Below are positions 15,896-24,906 of a DNA stretch of 53,734 nucleotides, one piece after another; position 1 is the stretch's first letter; every line of letters begins with the position of its first letter. The translations under genes were made by a program, and so were the position numbers. The stretch comes from Actinomycetota bacterium (GTDB taxonomy: Bacteria; Actinomycetota; Acidimicrobiia; IMCC26256; VFJJ01): contig VFJJ01000053.1 of the NCBI GenBank assembly GCA_009886115.1, forward strand, positions 1 to 53,734, written 5' to 3'. The notes under the pieces were generated by a model. That model had not been told where the DNA came from and made no database searches. It worked only from the letters and a program-made list of their open reading frames with translations.

Positions 15896-16909
15896 ATGCC
15901 GAGCCTCGACGACTATGAGCGGTACCCGCTCACCTTCGGCCCGTCCCCGATCCATCCGCTGAAACGCCTCAGCGCGCACCTGGGGGGTCGGGTCGAGATC
16001 TGGGCCAAACGCGACGACTGCAACTCGGGGATCGCCTTCGGTGGCAACAAGATCCGCAAGCTCGAGTACCTCGTGCCCGACGCGCTGGCCCAGGGCTGCG
16101 ACACGCTCGTCTCCATCGGCGGCGTGCAGTCGAACCACACCCGGCAGGTCACCGGCGTCGCCGCGTACCTCGGTCTCAAGGCCGTCACGGTGCAGGAAGC
16201 CTGGGTCGACTGGCCCGATGTCGTGTACGACAAGGTGGGCAACATCCAGCTCTCACGCATCATGGGTGGCGACGTGCGTCTCGATCCGGCTGGTTTCGAC
16301 ATCGGCATTCGCGACAGTTGGCAGCGGGCCATCGACTCGGTCATCGAGGCCGGGGGCAAGCCCTACCCCATCCCGGCCGGTGCCTCGGAGCACCCCCTGG
16401 GAGGTCTCGGGTACGCCAACTGGGCCCGTGAGGTTGCAGCGCAGGAGCTCGAGCGCGGCATCTTCTTCGACCACGTCATCGTGTGCACCGTCACCGGCTC
16501 GACGCACGCCGGGATGATCGCTGGCTTCGCGCTCGAGAACCGGCGCGACCGCCAGGTGATCGGCATCGACGCCTCGGCCACGCTCGACAAGACCGTCGAC
16601 CAGGTGAGCCGCATCGCCCGTCGCACGGCCGAGATGATCGGCCTCGATCGCGACCTCCGGCCCGACGAGATCACCATCGTCGACGGCTACTCGGCCGGCA
16701 TCTACGGCATTCCCGACGCGCAGACGATCGACGCCATCCGAACCTGTGCCCGCCTGGAAGGAATGCTCACCGACCCGGTGTACGAAGGGAAGTCGATGGC
16801 CGGGCTGATCGGCATGGTGCGATCGGGCGAGATCCCCGCCGGGTCGAAGGTGCTCTACGCCCATCTCGGGGGCCAGACCTGCCTCCCCGCGTACGCCGGA
16901 GTTCTCTGA
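15896..16909 (+). CDS. acdS: 1-aminocyclopropane-1-carboxylate deaminase
   Basis: 337 residues, the normal length for ACC deaminase (EC 3.5.99.7), which opens the cyclopropane ring of ACC to 2-oxobutyrate and ammonia. The PLP lysine is K52 in [13 protein letters not shown]79 in QSNHTRQ matches the catalytic Ser. E297 (VYEGKS) and L324 (YAHLGG) match the Glu and Leu that separate true ACC deaminases from D-cysteine desulfhydrases. The ATG has GGAGG at 15881-15885, 10 nt upstream; longer in-frame starts overlap the divergent hydrolase. The gene stands alone. It could indicate contact with plants or algae, or use of ACC or related amino acids as nitrogen source. Confidence 0.95.
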   Translation: MPSLDDYERYPLTFGPSPIHPLKRLSAHLGGRVEIWAKRDDCNSGIAFGGNKIRKLEYLVPDALAQGCDTLVSIGGVQSNHTRQVTGVAAYLGLKAVTVQEAWVDWPDVVYDKVGNIQLSRIMGGDVRLDPAGFDIGIRDSWQRAIDSVIEAGGKPYPIPAGASEHPLGGLGYANWAREVAAQELERGIFFDHVIVCTVTGSTHAGMIAGFALENRRDRQVIGIDASATLDKTVDQVSRIARRTAEMIGLDRDLRPDEITIVDGYSAGIYGIPDAQTIDAIRTCARLEGMLTDPVYEGKSMAGLIGMVRSGEIPAGSKVLYAHLGGQTCLPAYAGVL

Positions 16910-17030
16910 GCGTTCGCATGACGGGTTCAGCGGGGGCGAGGGCGGCTGTTCCCTGACCCGGCCCCAGCCCCGGGGGCGGGGCGGGGGCGGAGGCGGTCAA
17001 GATGCCGTCTCGAGCGTCCGATACCACAGC

Positions 17031-17861
17031 GTGAACGAGCAGACAGCCATGTTCGCGGCCAGTCTCGGCGTCACGTTGATCGTCCTCCTGGCCAAGAGCC
17101 TGAGGAGCTCCGGCGCTCGACGACGCACGGCCCAACTCGCGCAGGTCGCCGCGAAGCTGAACCTCCAGTTCACGCCATCCGACCCGATGGGTTGCGAGCG
17201 GCTCCCGTTCTCGGCCTTCGAGCGCCTTCGAGAGCCCCGAGGCGAAAACCTGATGTCGGGCACGGCCGGGCCGTGCCCGGTACGGATCTTCGACCTCCGT
17301 TGGGTCGTCGATCGCGAGTCCGGCCACGCCAGCGAACGGTCACGCACGTTCATGGCTGTCGACCTCGGCGGGGTCTTCCCGCATCTGCGCCTGAGCCCGC
17401 AGGGCCTGTTGGGAACGCTCGTCGAGCACACCCACGCCAACGACATCCAGCTCGAGTGGGAGGAGTTCAACGACGCGTTCGTCATCACCTGCGACGACGA
17501 GCGCTTCGCCCGGGCCCTGCTCGACCCACAGATGATGGAGTTCCTCCACAAGGTTGGTCGGGGTACGACGATCGAGCTCCGCGGGCGGTGGCTGCTGCTC
17601 GACCCGGAGCGCCTGCTGGCGCCCGAGGAGTGGCGACTCCTGCACATCTTCGCCGTCGAGTTCCCGGCTCGGGTTCCCGGCGCGGTGTGGAGCTTCTACC
17701 CCGGCCCGGGGGCGAACCCCGATCGCCGGCCCCAGCCTGAAGCGCCACGCCCGGAGCTGCTGGCTCCTCGCCACGAGTACACGGGGCAGTTCAACTGGCT
17801 CACGGGGCGCGACGACAGGCCCGAGCTCCCGCCGCTCGGAACTGCGAGAGAGGCACGATGA
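17031..17861 (+). CDS. Uncharacterised membrane-anchored protein coupled to LemA
   Basis: 276 residues with one N-terminal membrane helix (about 7-22, FAASLGVTLIVLLA), a basic RRR stop, then a soluble domain. Features include LNLQFTPSD, a DDERFARALLDPQMMEFL helix, an ELRGRWLLLDPE strand and a Pro-rich C-terminus. No family was recognised with confidence; some LemA neighbours are of the DUF3137 type and this may be a distant relative. It overlaps lemA by ATGA, so the two are surely co-expressed. GTG (17031) is used; ATG at 17049 is an alternative. Confidence 0.7.
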   Translation: MNEQTAMFAASLGVTLIVLLAKSLRSSGARRRTAQLAQVAAKLNLQFTPSDPMGCERLPFSAFERLREPRGENLMSGTAGPCPVRIFDLRWVVDRESGHASERSRTFMAVDLGGVFPHLRLSPQGLLGTLVEHTHANDIQLEWEEFNDAFVITCDDERFARALLDPQMMEFLHKVGRGTTIELRGRWLLLDPERLLAPEEWRLLHIFAVEFPARVPGAVWSFYPGPGANPDRRPQPEAPRPELLAPRHEYTGQFNWLTGRDDRPELPPLGTAREAR

Positions 17862-18421
17862 GCCCGCTCGTGCTCGCCGGAGCCGTCACCGGCTTCGTGG
17901 TCGTGGTGCTCAGCGCCATGTCGTACAACAGGTTCGTGCGGCAGAGAAACTTCGTGAGCGACTCGTGGGCCAACATCGATACGGAGCTCAGGCGCCGTCA
18001 CGACCTGATCCCGAACCTGGTCGAGACCGTCGCGGGCTACGCCGTTCACGAGCGCGCCAGCCTCGAGGCGGTGATCGCGGCGCGCGCCACAGCTGCGACC
18101 GTGACCACCGACGTTGCAGCGCAGTCGCGCTCGGAAGCGGTCGTCAATGCCGGGCTACGCAAGCTGATGGCCGTCGCCGAGCGTTACCCCGAGCTTCACG
18201 CCAGTGCGCACTTCCTCGATCTGCAACGCCAGCTCGTGAGCACCGAAGATCGCATCCAAGCGGCCCGCCGGATCTACAACGCCAACGTCCGCGCGTACAA
18301 CACCCGTCTGGAAACCTTCCCCACCAACGTGATCGGACGCCTGGGGCGATTCGAGCGAGCCACGTACTTCGAGCTTCAGACCGCACCGATGCCCACGTCG
18401 GCCCCGACCGCCGCGTCGTGA
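17858..18421 (+). CDS. LemA family protein
   Basis: 187 residues: an N-terminal membrane helix, then the LemA signature YNRFVRQRN...WANIDTELRRRHDLIPNLVETVAGYA...E, and a second block EDRIQAARRIYNANVRAYNTRLETFP. LemA proteins form a three-helix bundle exposed on the membrane; their role is poorly known. It overlaps the preceding gene (ATGA) and ends at a hairpin terminator facing the SurE lipoprotein gene. Confidence 0.92.
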   Translation: MSPLVLAGAVTGFVVVVLSAMSYNRFVRQRNFVSDSWANIDTELRRRHDLIPNLVETVAGYAVHERASLEAVIAARATAATVTTDVAAQSRSEAVVNAGLRKLMAVAERYPELHASAHFLDLQRQLVSTEDRIQAARRIYNANVRAYNTRLETFPTNVIGRLGRFERATYFELQTAPMPTSAPTAAS

Positions 18422-18424
18422 CGT

Positions 18425-18460
18425 AGCCGGCCGGGACCGTGCGTCAGGCTGCGGCCGGCT
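18425..18460 (+). terminator. Hairpin between convergent lemA and surE-like genes
   Basis: AGCCGGCCG (18425-18433) and CGGCCGGCT (18452-18460) form a perfect 9-bp stem with an 18-nt loop. The SurE-like stop codon (18444) lies in the loop. Confidence 0.6.
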
Positions 18461-19394
18461 CGGGCGACACGGCGCTCTGGGCCACGAAGCCGTTCAGGAA
18501 CGCGTCGACGTCGTCGATCGGGTCTTCCAGCGTCGAGTCGCACTTCACGGCGTTCGCGTCCCGGCCCGCGAAGTCGGTGGCCGTCGGGACCTCGATCGTT
18601 CCCCGGACTGCGTCATCGGGACACGTGGGCGCGTTGAAGGTGACGACGTCGAGGGGCTCGGAGTCGGACCCGTCGGATTGCTCGAGCTCGCTCCGGTGCT
18701 CGCCGATCCAGACGATGACGGCGTCGACCCCGGCCTTGAACGAGAGCGGATCGGCAAGACCATGGCTGACCGCAACGGCGGGGATTCCTCGACGAGCGGC
18801 CGCCCTGGCCGCGCCGACCGTCCCCGAGAGCTCGTTGAACGGACCGATGTTCTGGCCGGCGTTCACCCCAGACACCACGAGATGCGGGGGCTCGTCGAGC
18901 ACGTTGTCGAGCGCGTAGTTCACGGCATCAGCCGGGAACCCTTTCACGGCAAGGGCTTCGTAGCCGCTGGCTGTGGTGGTCTCGGTGACCTCGAGCTCGC
19001 CTTCGGTCGTGGAGCCGCCCGTGCCGCTCTGGTTCTCGAGCGGAGCGACGACCGTAACCTCGATGTCGTCGAGCTCGAGCAGCGCCTGGACGAGGGCGTC
19101 GATGCCCGCCGCGGCCACCCCGTCGTCGTTGCTCACGAGCACCCGGAGGACCACCGGCGCCAGGGTGGTCGTGGTCGCCGGCTCGGTCGTGGTGGTGGTC
19201 GCGGCGGCCGTCGTGGTCGTCGCCGGCGCGGCCGTCGTGGTCGTGGCGACGGTGTCGACGATCGCAGCCGTCGAGGCCGTCGTGGGCTCGGGTGCTCCGG
19301 CATCGTCGTCGTCGTCGCCACACGCGGCGAACACCATCGACCCTGCCAACAGGACGGTCAGCGAGCGGAGCGAGATGAGCCGGGTCGTGAGCAT
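18444..19394 (-). CDS. SurE-type 5'-nucleotidase with lipoprotein signal peptide
   Basis: 316 residues. Residues 1-25 are a lipoprotein signal peptide with lipobox FAAC (C25), followed by an acidic GDDDDD stretch and a Thr/Ala-rich linker to about residue 77. The SurE domain then begins (VLRVLVSNDDGVAAAGI) with the metal-binding Asp pair D90-D91, and SGVNAGQNIG supplies the conserved Asn. SurE acid phosphatases normally are cytosolic; this one should be anchored on the outer face of the membrane, perhaps salvaging nucleotides. The start is supported by TAGCAT 5 nt upstream. Domain call is firm; location is inferred from the signal. Confidence 0.9.
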   Translation of the reverse strand: MLTTRLISLRSLTVLLAGSMVFAACGDDDDDAGAPEPTTASTAAIVDTVATTTTAAPATTTTAAATTTTTEPATTTTLAPVVLRVLVSNDDGVAAAGIDALVQALLELDDIEVTVVAPLENQSGTGGSTTEGELEVTETTTASGYEALAVKGFPADAVNYALDNVLDEPPHLVVSGVNAGQNIGPFNELSGTVGAARAAARRGIPAVAVSHGLADPLSFKAGVDAVIVWIGEHRSELEQSDGSDSEPLDVVTFNAPTCPDDAVRGTIEVPTATDFAGRDANAVKCDSTLEDPIDDVDAFLNGFVAQSAVSPEPAAA

Positions 19395-19399
19395 CCGGC

Positions 19400-19405
19400 A
19401 TGCTA
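19400..19405 (-). promoter_or_regulatory. Leaderless -10 box TAGCAT (minus strand)
   Basis: On the minus strand TAGCAT ends 5 nt before the SurE-like ATG. The divergent ROK gene has the same hexamer, 75 bp away. Confidence 0.5.
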
Positions 19406-19479
19406 CCTGACGAACGACGGTCGCAACGGGGGCGAAGGGAAGGCCGGTCCCGTCAGACATGCGGTCCAGAGGGGGTCGG

Positions 19480-19485
19480 TAGCAT
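19480..19485 (+). promoter_or_regulatory. Leaderless -10 box TAGCAT
   Basis: TAGCAT ends 6 nt before the GTG start of the ROK kinase; no Shine-Dalgarno is present. Confidence 0.5.
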
Positions 19486-19491
19486 CCGCGG

Positions 19492-20436
19492 GTGGAGCGA
19501 GCAGCGGTGGGCGTCGACGTGGGGGGCACGAAGATCCTGGGCGTCGCCGTCGACCCGGCCGAGCCGAACGTCATCGTGCATGAGCGCAAGGTCGCCACGC
19601 CCGCCGGCGGCGCCGCCGCCCTGCTCGCCGCCATCGAGGACCTCGTCACCAGCCTGAGCCCCGACTGCCTGGCGCTCGGGATCGGCGCCGCCGGGCTGGT
19701 CGACCTCGACGGCGTGCTCCGGTACGGGCCCAACCTCCCCGGTGCGATCGAGGTCGACTTCAAGCACCGGCTGGCGCATGTCGCGCCGGCGATCGCCGTC
19801 GACAACGACAACACCTGCGCGACCTGGGCCGAGTTCCGCATCGGAGCGGGCGCGGGCGCTTCTGACGGCGTGTTCGTCGGGCTCGGCACGGGGCTCGGCG
19901 CGGGGATCGTCGCCGCCGGGGCGATCGTTCGTGGTGCGCACGGCTTCGCGGGCGAGGCCGGTCACATGATCGTTCAGCCGGGCGGGGTCGAGTGCGTCTG
20001 CGGAAGGTTCGGCTGCTGGGAGCGCTACGCCTCGGGTGCGGCGCTGGCCCGCATGGCCCAGGAAACGGTCGCAGCCGGCCGGGGCCTGGCGTTCATGGCC
20101 ACCGCGGCCACAGCAGCCGACATCAGGGGCGAGGACGTGACGCGCGCCTTCCGGGCGGGTGACCGCGATGCCGCCGAGGTCGTCGACACCATGGCCGGCT
20201 GGACCGCTCAGGGTCTGGCCATCCTCATCGGGCTGCTCGACCCCGCGGTGATCGTGCTCGGCGGCGGCGTGACCGAGGAGCTCGGCGAGGATCTGAGCCG
20301 ACGCGTGGCGTCACGGGTTCCCGAGTTCCTGATGGGAGCGGCGTTCCGTCCACCGGTGCCGGTGCGGCCCGCGGTGCTGGGCAATCGAGCGGCTGCCCAC
20401 GGCGCGGTTCTGCTCGCCCTCGACGAGCTCTCATAG
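19492..20436 (+). CDS. ROK-family sugar kinase (glucokinase-like)
   Basis: 314 residues. The phosphate-binding motif VDVGGTK is at 8-14, the catalytic Asp lies in VDNDNTCATWAE, and the ROK zinc site is GHMIV followed by CVCGRFGCWE. FVGLGTGLGAGIV and VLGGGV complete the actin-like ATPase fold. No N-terminal helix-turn-helix is present, so it is a kinase and not a NagC/XylR-type regulator. ATP-glucokinase activity is most likely (glucose to glucose-6-phosphate), though N-acetylmannosamine or other sugars are possible. Confidence 0.88.
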   Translation: MERAAVGVDVGGTKILGVAVDPAEPNVIVHERKVATPAGGAAALLAAIEDLVTSLSPDCLALGIGAAGLVDLDGVLRYGPNLPGAIEVDFKHRLAHVAPAIAVDNDNTCATWAEFRIGAGAGASDGVFVGLGTGLGAGIVAAGAIVRGAHGFAGEAGHMIVQPGGVECVCGRFGCWERYASGAALARMAQETVAAGRGLAFMATAATAADIRGEDVTRAFRAGDRDAAEVVDTMAGWTAQGLAILIGLLDPAVIVLGGGVTEELGEDLSRRVASRVPEFLMGAAFRPPVPVRPAVLGNRAAAHGAVLLALDELS

Positions 20437-20477
20437 TTCCGGGTTCGCCCCGACCCCGCCCGGCGCAGCGGAACGCC

Positions 20478-20499
20478 GCTGGGTCGACGCTGGGTCGAC
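20478..20499 (+). repeat. Two tandem 11-bp units GCTGGGTCGAC at an ArsR-type promoter
   Basis: Two exact GCTGGGTCGAC units, each holding the palindrome GTCGAC, lie just upstream of the TAGTAT box of the ArsR-type gene. Their position over the -35 region fits an autorepressor operator; this is inference. Confidence 0.5.
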
Positions 20500-20504
20500 G
20501 TCGG

Positions 20505-20510
20505 TAGTAT
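20505..20510 (+). promoter_or_regulatory. Leaderless -10 box TAGTAT
   Basis: TAGTAT ends 9 nt before ATG 20520, which is why the ATG is preferred over TTG at 20514. Confidence 0.5.
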
Positions 20511-20519
20511 GCTTTGGAA

Positions 20520-21335
20520 ATGTCCAACGTACTGAATTATCCGCTCGATGACACCGTCATCGCCGATCGGCCCGAGCAGCTCAAGGCCCTGGGCGATCCG
20601 CTGCGCACCCACATCCTCGACCTGGTGCTCGAAAGTGCGATGAGCATCACCGATCTGGCAGCCACGTTGGGGCGGCCCAAGGGCACCGTCGCTCATCATG
20701 TGGAGGTGCTCGTCTCCGCCGGGCTCCTGGCCGTCGTCCGGACGCGTCAGGTACGAGCTGTCACCGAGCGCTTCTACGGCCGTACCGGGCGCACCATCGT
20801 GATCTCCGTCCATCCCGAGGCGGAGGGCCCGCTCCCGTTCGTGCGCGAGGCCGAGCAGGAGGTCGACCGCGAGCTGTGGGAACAGCTCGGACGGTCGACG
20901 TTCACGCTACGCCACGCACGCATCCCCGCCGACCGCGCAGCCGAGTTCGCTGAACGAGCCCTGGCCTTGGCCATCGAGTTCACCGAGCTCCCCCGTGAGG
21001 GTGATGTCGAGTTCGGGTTCCTCGTGGGTCTGTATCCGACCACGCGCCGAACCGCCCGTCCCGCGAAGCCCTCGACGAAGGCGGTCAGGGAGTCGGCCGC
21101 GCCGGCCGCGGCGGCCCGCCGCCCGGCAACCGTGGGAGCTGCGACAGCGGCGGCACCTCCGGCGACCGTGGGAACTCCGACAGCGGCGGCACCTCCGGCG
21201 ACCGTGGGAGCTCCGGCAGTGCAGGCAGTGCAGGCAGTGCAGGCCGCCGGAAAGGCCAAGAAGGCCAAGAAGACCAAGAAGGCCAAGAAGCACCAGCCCA
21301 AGGCCCCGAGCGATCCGGACCATCCGGCCTTGTGA
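20520..21335 (+). CDS. ArsR-type winged-helix regulator with histone-like Ala/Lys tail
   Basis: 271 residues. Residues about 15-90 form an ArsR/HTH_20 winged helix (LGDPLRTHILDLVLESAMSITDLAATLGRPKGTVAHHVEVL). A sensor-like middle follows to about 170. The rest is low complexity: tandem ATVGxxTAAAPP units, AVQ triplets, and a Lys-rich end (KAKKAKKTKKAKKHQPK) resembling histone-H1-like tails. The tail is encoded by tandem DNA repeats and probably adds non-specific DNA affinity. It overlaps the following MFS gene, so it is likely that exporter's regulator. Confidence 0.85.
   Translation: MSNVLNYPLDDTVIADRPEQLKALGDPLRTHILDLVLESAMSITDLAATLGRPKGTVAHHVEVLVSAGLLAVVRTRQVRAVTERFYGRTGRTIVISVHPEAEGPLPFVREAEQEVDRELWEQLGRSTFTLRHARIPADRAAEFAERALALAIEFTELPREGDVEFGFLVGLYPTTRRTARPAKPSTKAVRESAAPAAAARRPATVGAATAAAPPATVGTPTAAAPPATVGAPAVQAVQAVQAAGKAKKAKKTKKAKKHQPKAPSDPDHPAL
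21125..21242 (+). repeat. In-frame tandem repeats inside the ArsR-type gene
   Basis: Two near-identical 36-bp units (21125-21160, 21161-21196) and a partial third are followed by three exact GCAGTGCAG units (21216-21242). All periods are multiples of three, so copy-number changes would keep the frame and alter tail length. Confidence 0.8.
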
Positions 21336-22660
21336 TGGCCCGCTCCCTCGGGCCCGGCTACCGGAAGCTCTTCACGGCCCACGTGGTTTCGAACCTGGGT
21401 GACGGGGTCGGCCTCGTCGCCTACGCCTGGCTGGCTTCGGCGGTCACCCGCAACCCGCTCCTCGTCGCGCTGGTCCTGGTCGCCCAGCGCATCCCGTGGC
21501 TCGTGTTCACCCTCCCGGCCGGGGTGATCACCGACCGGGGCGATCGCCGGGTCCTCATGGTGCGCATGGACGCGCTCCGCTTCGTCATCGCCCTCGGCCT
21601 GGGCATCGGTGTGCTTGCGAGCCCCGGTGAGCTCCCGGCGCCCGACGAGTTGGAAGCCGTCGTCGGGACCGACGTCGTGCTGTACACGCTGATCCTCGTG
21701 TCGACGCTGCTGATGGGGATGGCGGAGGTGCTGCGTGACAACTGCGCCCAGACGTTGATGCCATCGGTGGTCGAGCCCGCGCAGCTCGAACGGGCCAATG
21801 CCCGCCTTGGAAGCGCCGAGCTCGTCGCCAACGCGCTCGCCGGGCCCCCGCTCGGGGCGTTGATGCTCGGCCTCTCCTTCGCCCTGCCCGTGTTCTTCGA
21901 CGCCGCATCGTTCGGGGTGTCGGCCCTCGTGGCGTCGCTCATCCCCGGCGTGTTCCGAGCCGGTCCGGGTGCCCAAGGTTCCGACGGCGTCGAGATCGCG
22001 GGACGGGCGACCGCATGGCACGTCGAGCTGCGCGACGGCGTGCGCTGGCTGTGGGGCCACTCGCTGCTGCGGCCCATGGCCATCACCCTGGGCCTGCTCA
22101 ACGGTTCGGCGATGATCGGCGGCGCGACGCTGGTGCTGTTCAGCCAGGAGGTGTTGGGAACGAGCTCGACCGAGTTCGCGCTCCTCGGGATGGGCGGTGC
22201 TCTCGGGGGCGTGGTCGGCGGCTACGCAACCCCTCGGATCGTCGCCCGGGTCGGACCCGGTGCCTGTCTGGCCCTCACGCTCGGCGCCAGTGGGGTGGCG
22301 TCGGTGCTCACCGGGTTCGTGAGCAGCTGGGGCCTGGCCTTCGGGTTCTGGTTCGTGGAGTGGTTCTTCGGGGCGCTGTGGAACACGATCACCGTGAGCC
22401 TGCGCCAGCGCCTCATCCCCGATGCCCTGCTCGGACGGGTGAACAGCGTCTACCGGTTCTTCGCCTGGGGGATGATGCCCATCGGCGCCGCCGTGGGAGG
22501 CCTGGTGGTACTGGTGGTGACCCGGGTCGGTGATCGCGAGACCGGCCTGCGCGCCACGTGGTGGGTCGCAGGAGGCATTCAGCTGGTGCTCCTCGTGCTC
22601 GCCAGCCGCTCGCTCACCACCGCCAAGATCCACTCCGCCGAAGCCGCTGCCAACGTCTGA
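21335..22660 (+). CDS. MFS transporter
   Basis: 441-residue, 12-helix MFS_3-type exporter: FTAHVVSNLGDGVGLVAYAWLAS in the first helix and a motif-A loop ITDRGDRRVLMVRMDALRF between TM2 and TM3. The ATG at 21335 shares one base with the stop of the upstream ArsR-type gene (TGATG); GTG 21332 is the alternative. The regulator-exporter pair suggests inducible efflux of an unknown compound. Confidence 0.88.
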   Translation: MARSLGPGYRKLFTAHVVSNLGDGVGLVAYAWLASAVTRNPLLVALVLVAQRIPWLVFTLPAGVITDRGDRRVLMVRMDALRFVIALGLGIGVLASPGELPAPDELEAVVGTDVVLYTLILVSTLLMGMAEVLRDNCAQTLMPSVVEPAQLERANARLGSAELVANALAGPPLGALMLGLSFALPVFFDAASFGVSALVASLIPGVFRAGPGAQGSDGVEIAGRATAWHVELRDGVRWLWGHSLLRPMAITLGLLNGSAMIGGATLVLFSQEVLGTSSTEFALLGMGGALGGVVGGYATPRIVARVGPGACLALTLGASGVASVLTGFVSSWGLAFGFWFVEWFFGALWNTITVSLRQRLIPDALLGRVNSVYRFFAWGMMPIGAAVGGLVVLVVTRVGDRETGLRATWWVAGGIQLVLLVLASRSLTTAKIHSAEAAANV

Positions 22661-22717
22661 CCCGGGGCCTCATCCGTGCCTGGCGCAATCCCGGGGAGAG
22701 GGCCCAACGGAGAGGCC

Positions 22718-24118
22718 TCAGTGCCCGAGGCGGGCCAGGGTCCTGAGCTTGTTCATCACGTCGAGGGCGGCGACCTTGTAGGCCTCCGAGAGGGTCGGGA
22801 AGTTGAAGACGGCCTCGACGAAGTAGTCGACCGTCCCGCCGCAGCCGATGACGGCCTGGCCGATGTGGATCAGCTCGGTGGCGCCGGTCCCGAAGATGTG
22901 GATGCCCAGGAGACTCCGGTCGTCGGGCGAGACGAGCATCTTCAGCAACCCGTACGCATCGCCGGCGATCTGACCCCGGGCGAGCTCCCGATACTTCGAG
23001 ATCCCGACCTCGTACGGCACCTTGTCGCGGGTGAGCTCGCTCTCGGTGCATCCGATGTACGAGATCTCGGGGACGGTGTAGATGCCGATCGGCATCAGCC
23101 CCTCCGACCGCACGTCAGCCTCACCGAAGGCGTGGTACGAGGCGTGGCGGCCCTGTTCCATCGACGTGGAGGCCAAGGCAGGGAAGCCGATCACGTCGCC
23201 CACCGCGTACACGTTGGCGACGGTGGTGCGGTAGCAGTCGTCGACCGTGATCCGCCCCCGATCGTCGGTGGCGATGCCGACGGTGTCGAGCCCGAGGGAG
23301 GTGGTGGCTCCGACGCGGCCGGCCGAGTACATCACGGCCTCGGATGCGATGGCCTTGCCCGACTCGAGGATGGTGACAGCGCCGTCGGGCATCGACTCGA
23401 CGGCGGCGACCCGCTCGCCCAGGCGGAACGTGACGTTGTGGTCGCGGAGCTGGTACTGGAGTGCCTCGACGATCTCACGGTCGCAGAAGTCGAGGATCTG
23501 CTCGCGGCCTTCGACCACGGTGACCTTGGTGCCCAAGGCGGCGAAGATGGAGGCGTACTCGATGCCGATCACCCCGGCTCCGACCACCACGAGCGACGCC
23601 GGCAGGTCGTTCATCCAGAAGATGTCGTCGGAGTCGAGCACCCGGACACCGTCGAACTGCACCGACGCCGGGCGCGCCGGGGTCGTCCCGGTGGCGATGA
23701 CGATCTTGTCGGCGGTGACGACGCGATCGCCCTTCAGCTCGGCCACGACCACGGTGTGCTCGTCGAGGAAGCGGGCCGTGCCGGCCATGAGCGTCACGTG
23801 GTTGCGGTGCAGCTGATCACGCACCACGTGCACCTCGCGCCCGACCACGTGCTCGATGCGCGCCGTGAGGTCACCCATCGTGATCTCGTCCTTGACCCGA
23901 TAGCTGCTGCCGTAGAGCTCCCGTTGACTGAGGCCGGTCAGGTACAGCACGGCCTCGCGGAGGGTCTTCGACGGGATGGTCCCGGTGTTGACGCACACGC
24001 CGCCAACCATGTTCTCGCGCTCGACGATCGCCGCCCGTTTGCCCAGCTTGGACGCGGCGATGGCGGCTTTCTGGCCTCCTGGGCCACAGCCGATCACCAC
24101 CAGGTCGAAGTCGTGCAC
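22718..24118 (-). CDS. sthA: Soluble pyridine nucleotide transhydrogenase
   Basis: 466 residues of the flavoprotein disulfide reductase fold. FAD-binding GCGPGG lies at 10-15, [13 protein letters not shown] at 39-51, an NAD(P)-binding [15 protein letters not shown], the second FAD motif [16 protein letters not shown] and a C-terminal dimerisation domain. Only one Cys (C42) occupies the position of the redox pair, as in SthA and unlike lipoamide dehydrogenase. SthA exchanges hydride between NADPH and NAD+. The GTG start has GGGAGG about 4 nt upstream; a longer frame to 24181 lacks that support. Confidence 0.93.
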   Translation of the reverse strand: MHDFDLVVIGCGPGGQKAAIAASKLGKRAAIVERENMVGGVCVNTGTIPSKTLREAVLYLTGLSQRELYGSSYRVKDEITMGDLTARIEHVVGREVHVVRDQLHRNHVTLMAGTARFLDEHTVVVAELKGDRVVTADKIVIATGTTPARPASVQFDGVRVLDSDDIFWMNDLPASLVVVGAGVIGIEYASIFAALGTKVTVVEGREQILDFCDREIVEALQYQLRDHNVTFRLGERVAAVESMPDGAVTILESGKAIASEAVMYSAGRVGATTSLGLDTVGIATDDRGRITVDDCYRTTVANVYAVGDVIGFPALASTSMEQGRHASYHAFGEADVRSEGLMPIGIYTVPEISYIGCTESELTRDKVPYEVGISKYRELARGQIAGDAYGLLKMLVSPDDRSLLGIHIFGTGATELIHIGQAVIGCGGTVDYFVEAVFNFPTLSEAYKVAALDVMNKLRTLARLGH

Positions 24119-24246
24119 AGCGCCTCCCGAGCCCGCGTGTGAGCCTGCGGGTCCCTGTCGACCCCGTTCGATGCCGATCAAGCGGTTGCGTCGGCAGCGG
24201 CCCCGAGGCAGGCTGCCGCCTGGTCCGACCAGCCGAGAGGAGCCCC

Positions 24247-24906
24247 GTGAGCTTCGAGATCATTGCCACGAAGGCCATGGTGTTGCTGGCTGCCCGGGAG
24301 GGCGCGATCGACGACGCCGTCGCTGACGCACGCGAGAGCCTTCCCGGTGCGGTGCTGATGCGCCGCCTGACGGACGATGCCTTCGCACACATGTATCCCG
24401 CCCGGCGAGCCTTCGACGTTGTCGTCGAGCTGGTCAGCGACACGCCGGCCCAGCTGGTTGCGACCGTCGACGGACTCGGCGCCTCGTTGGCCGCGACGGT
24501 GCACACCGACCTCTCGGGCGTGATCGTGGGCGGCCTCCGGCGCGTGCTGGGCGACGGGCGGGGCCCGGTGCGATTCCTCTACCTCATGCGGCACAAGGTC
24601 GACGTCGACCACGACCACTACCGCAACCACTGGGCCGGACCTCACGCCGAGTTCGGGCTCACCACCCCGGGCATCCTCGGCTACGACCAGTTCCACGTCG
24701 ACCCCGTCGCATCGCAGGCTGCTGCGGCCGCGGCGGGCCTGGCGGTGTGGCGGGTCGACGGCGTGGCCGAGCTCCACCTGAACAGCCTGGCCGAGTTCTT
24801 CGAGGCGGCCGTCGGATCGTCGACCGGCGATGCCGCCCTGCAGGACGAGAAGAGCTTCGTGGACGGGGCCAACTCCGTCGGCTTCACCGTGGACGTGCTG
24901 CCGTGA
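24247..24906 (+). CDS. EthD-domain protein
   Basis: 219 residues, probably two ferredoxin-like dimeric barrel domains. The second carries the EthD signature [31 protein letters not shown] and a C-terminal LAEFFEA...DEKSFVD. EthD-type proteins accompany degradation of ethers, polyketides and hydrocarbons, often with no known catalytic role. GTG 24247 follows GAGAGGAG. Its stop overlaps the next gene (GTGA), the first of a three-gene operon. Confidence 0.82.
   Translation: MSFEIIATKAMVLLAAREGAIDDAVADARESLPGAVLMRRLTDDAFAHMYPARRAFDVVVELVSDTPAQLVATVDGLGASLAATVHTDLSGVIVGGLRRVLGDGRGPVRFLYLMRHKVDVDHDHYRNHWAGPHAEFGLTTPGILGYDQFHVDPVASQAAAAAAGLAVWRVDGVAELHLNSLAEFFEAAVGSSTGDAALQDEKSFVDGANSVGFTVDVLP

Noticed and set aside
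22718-24118. Dihydrolipoamide dehydrogenase or mercuric reductase
   Set aside because: The redox-active CxxxxC pair is not there; a single Cys in [13 protein letters not shown] is the SthA pattern.
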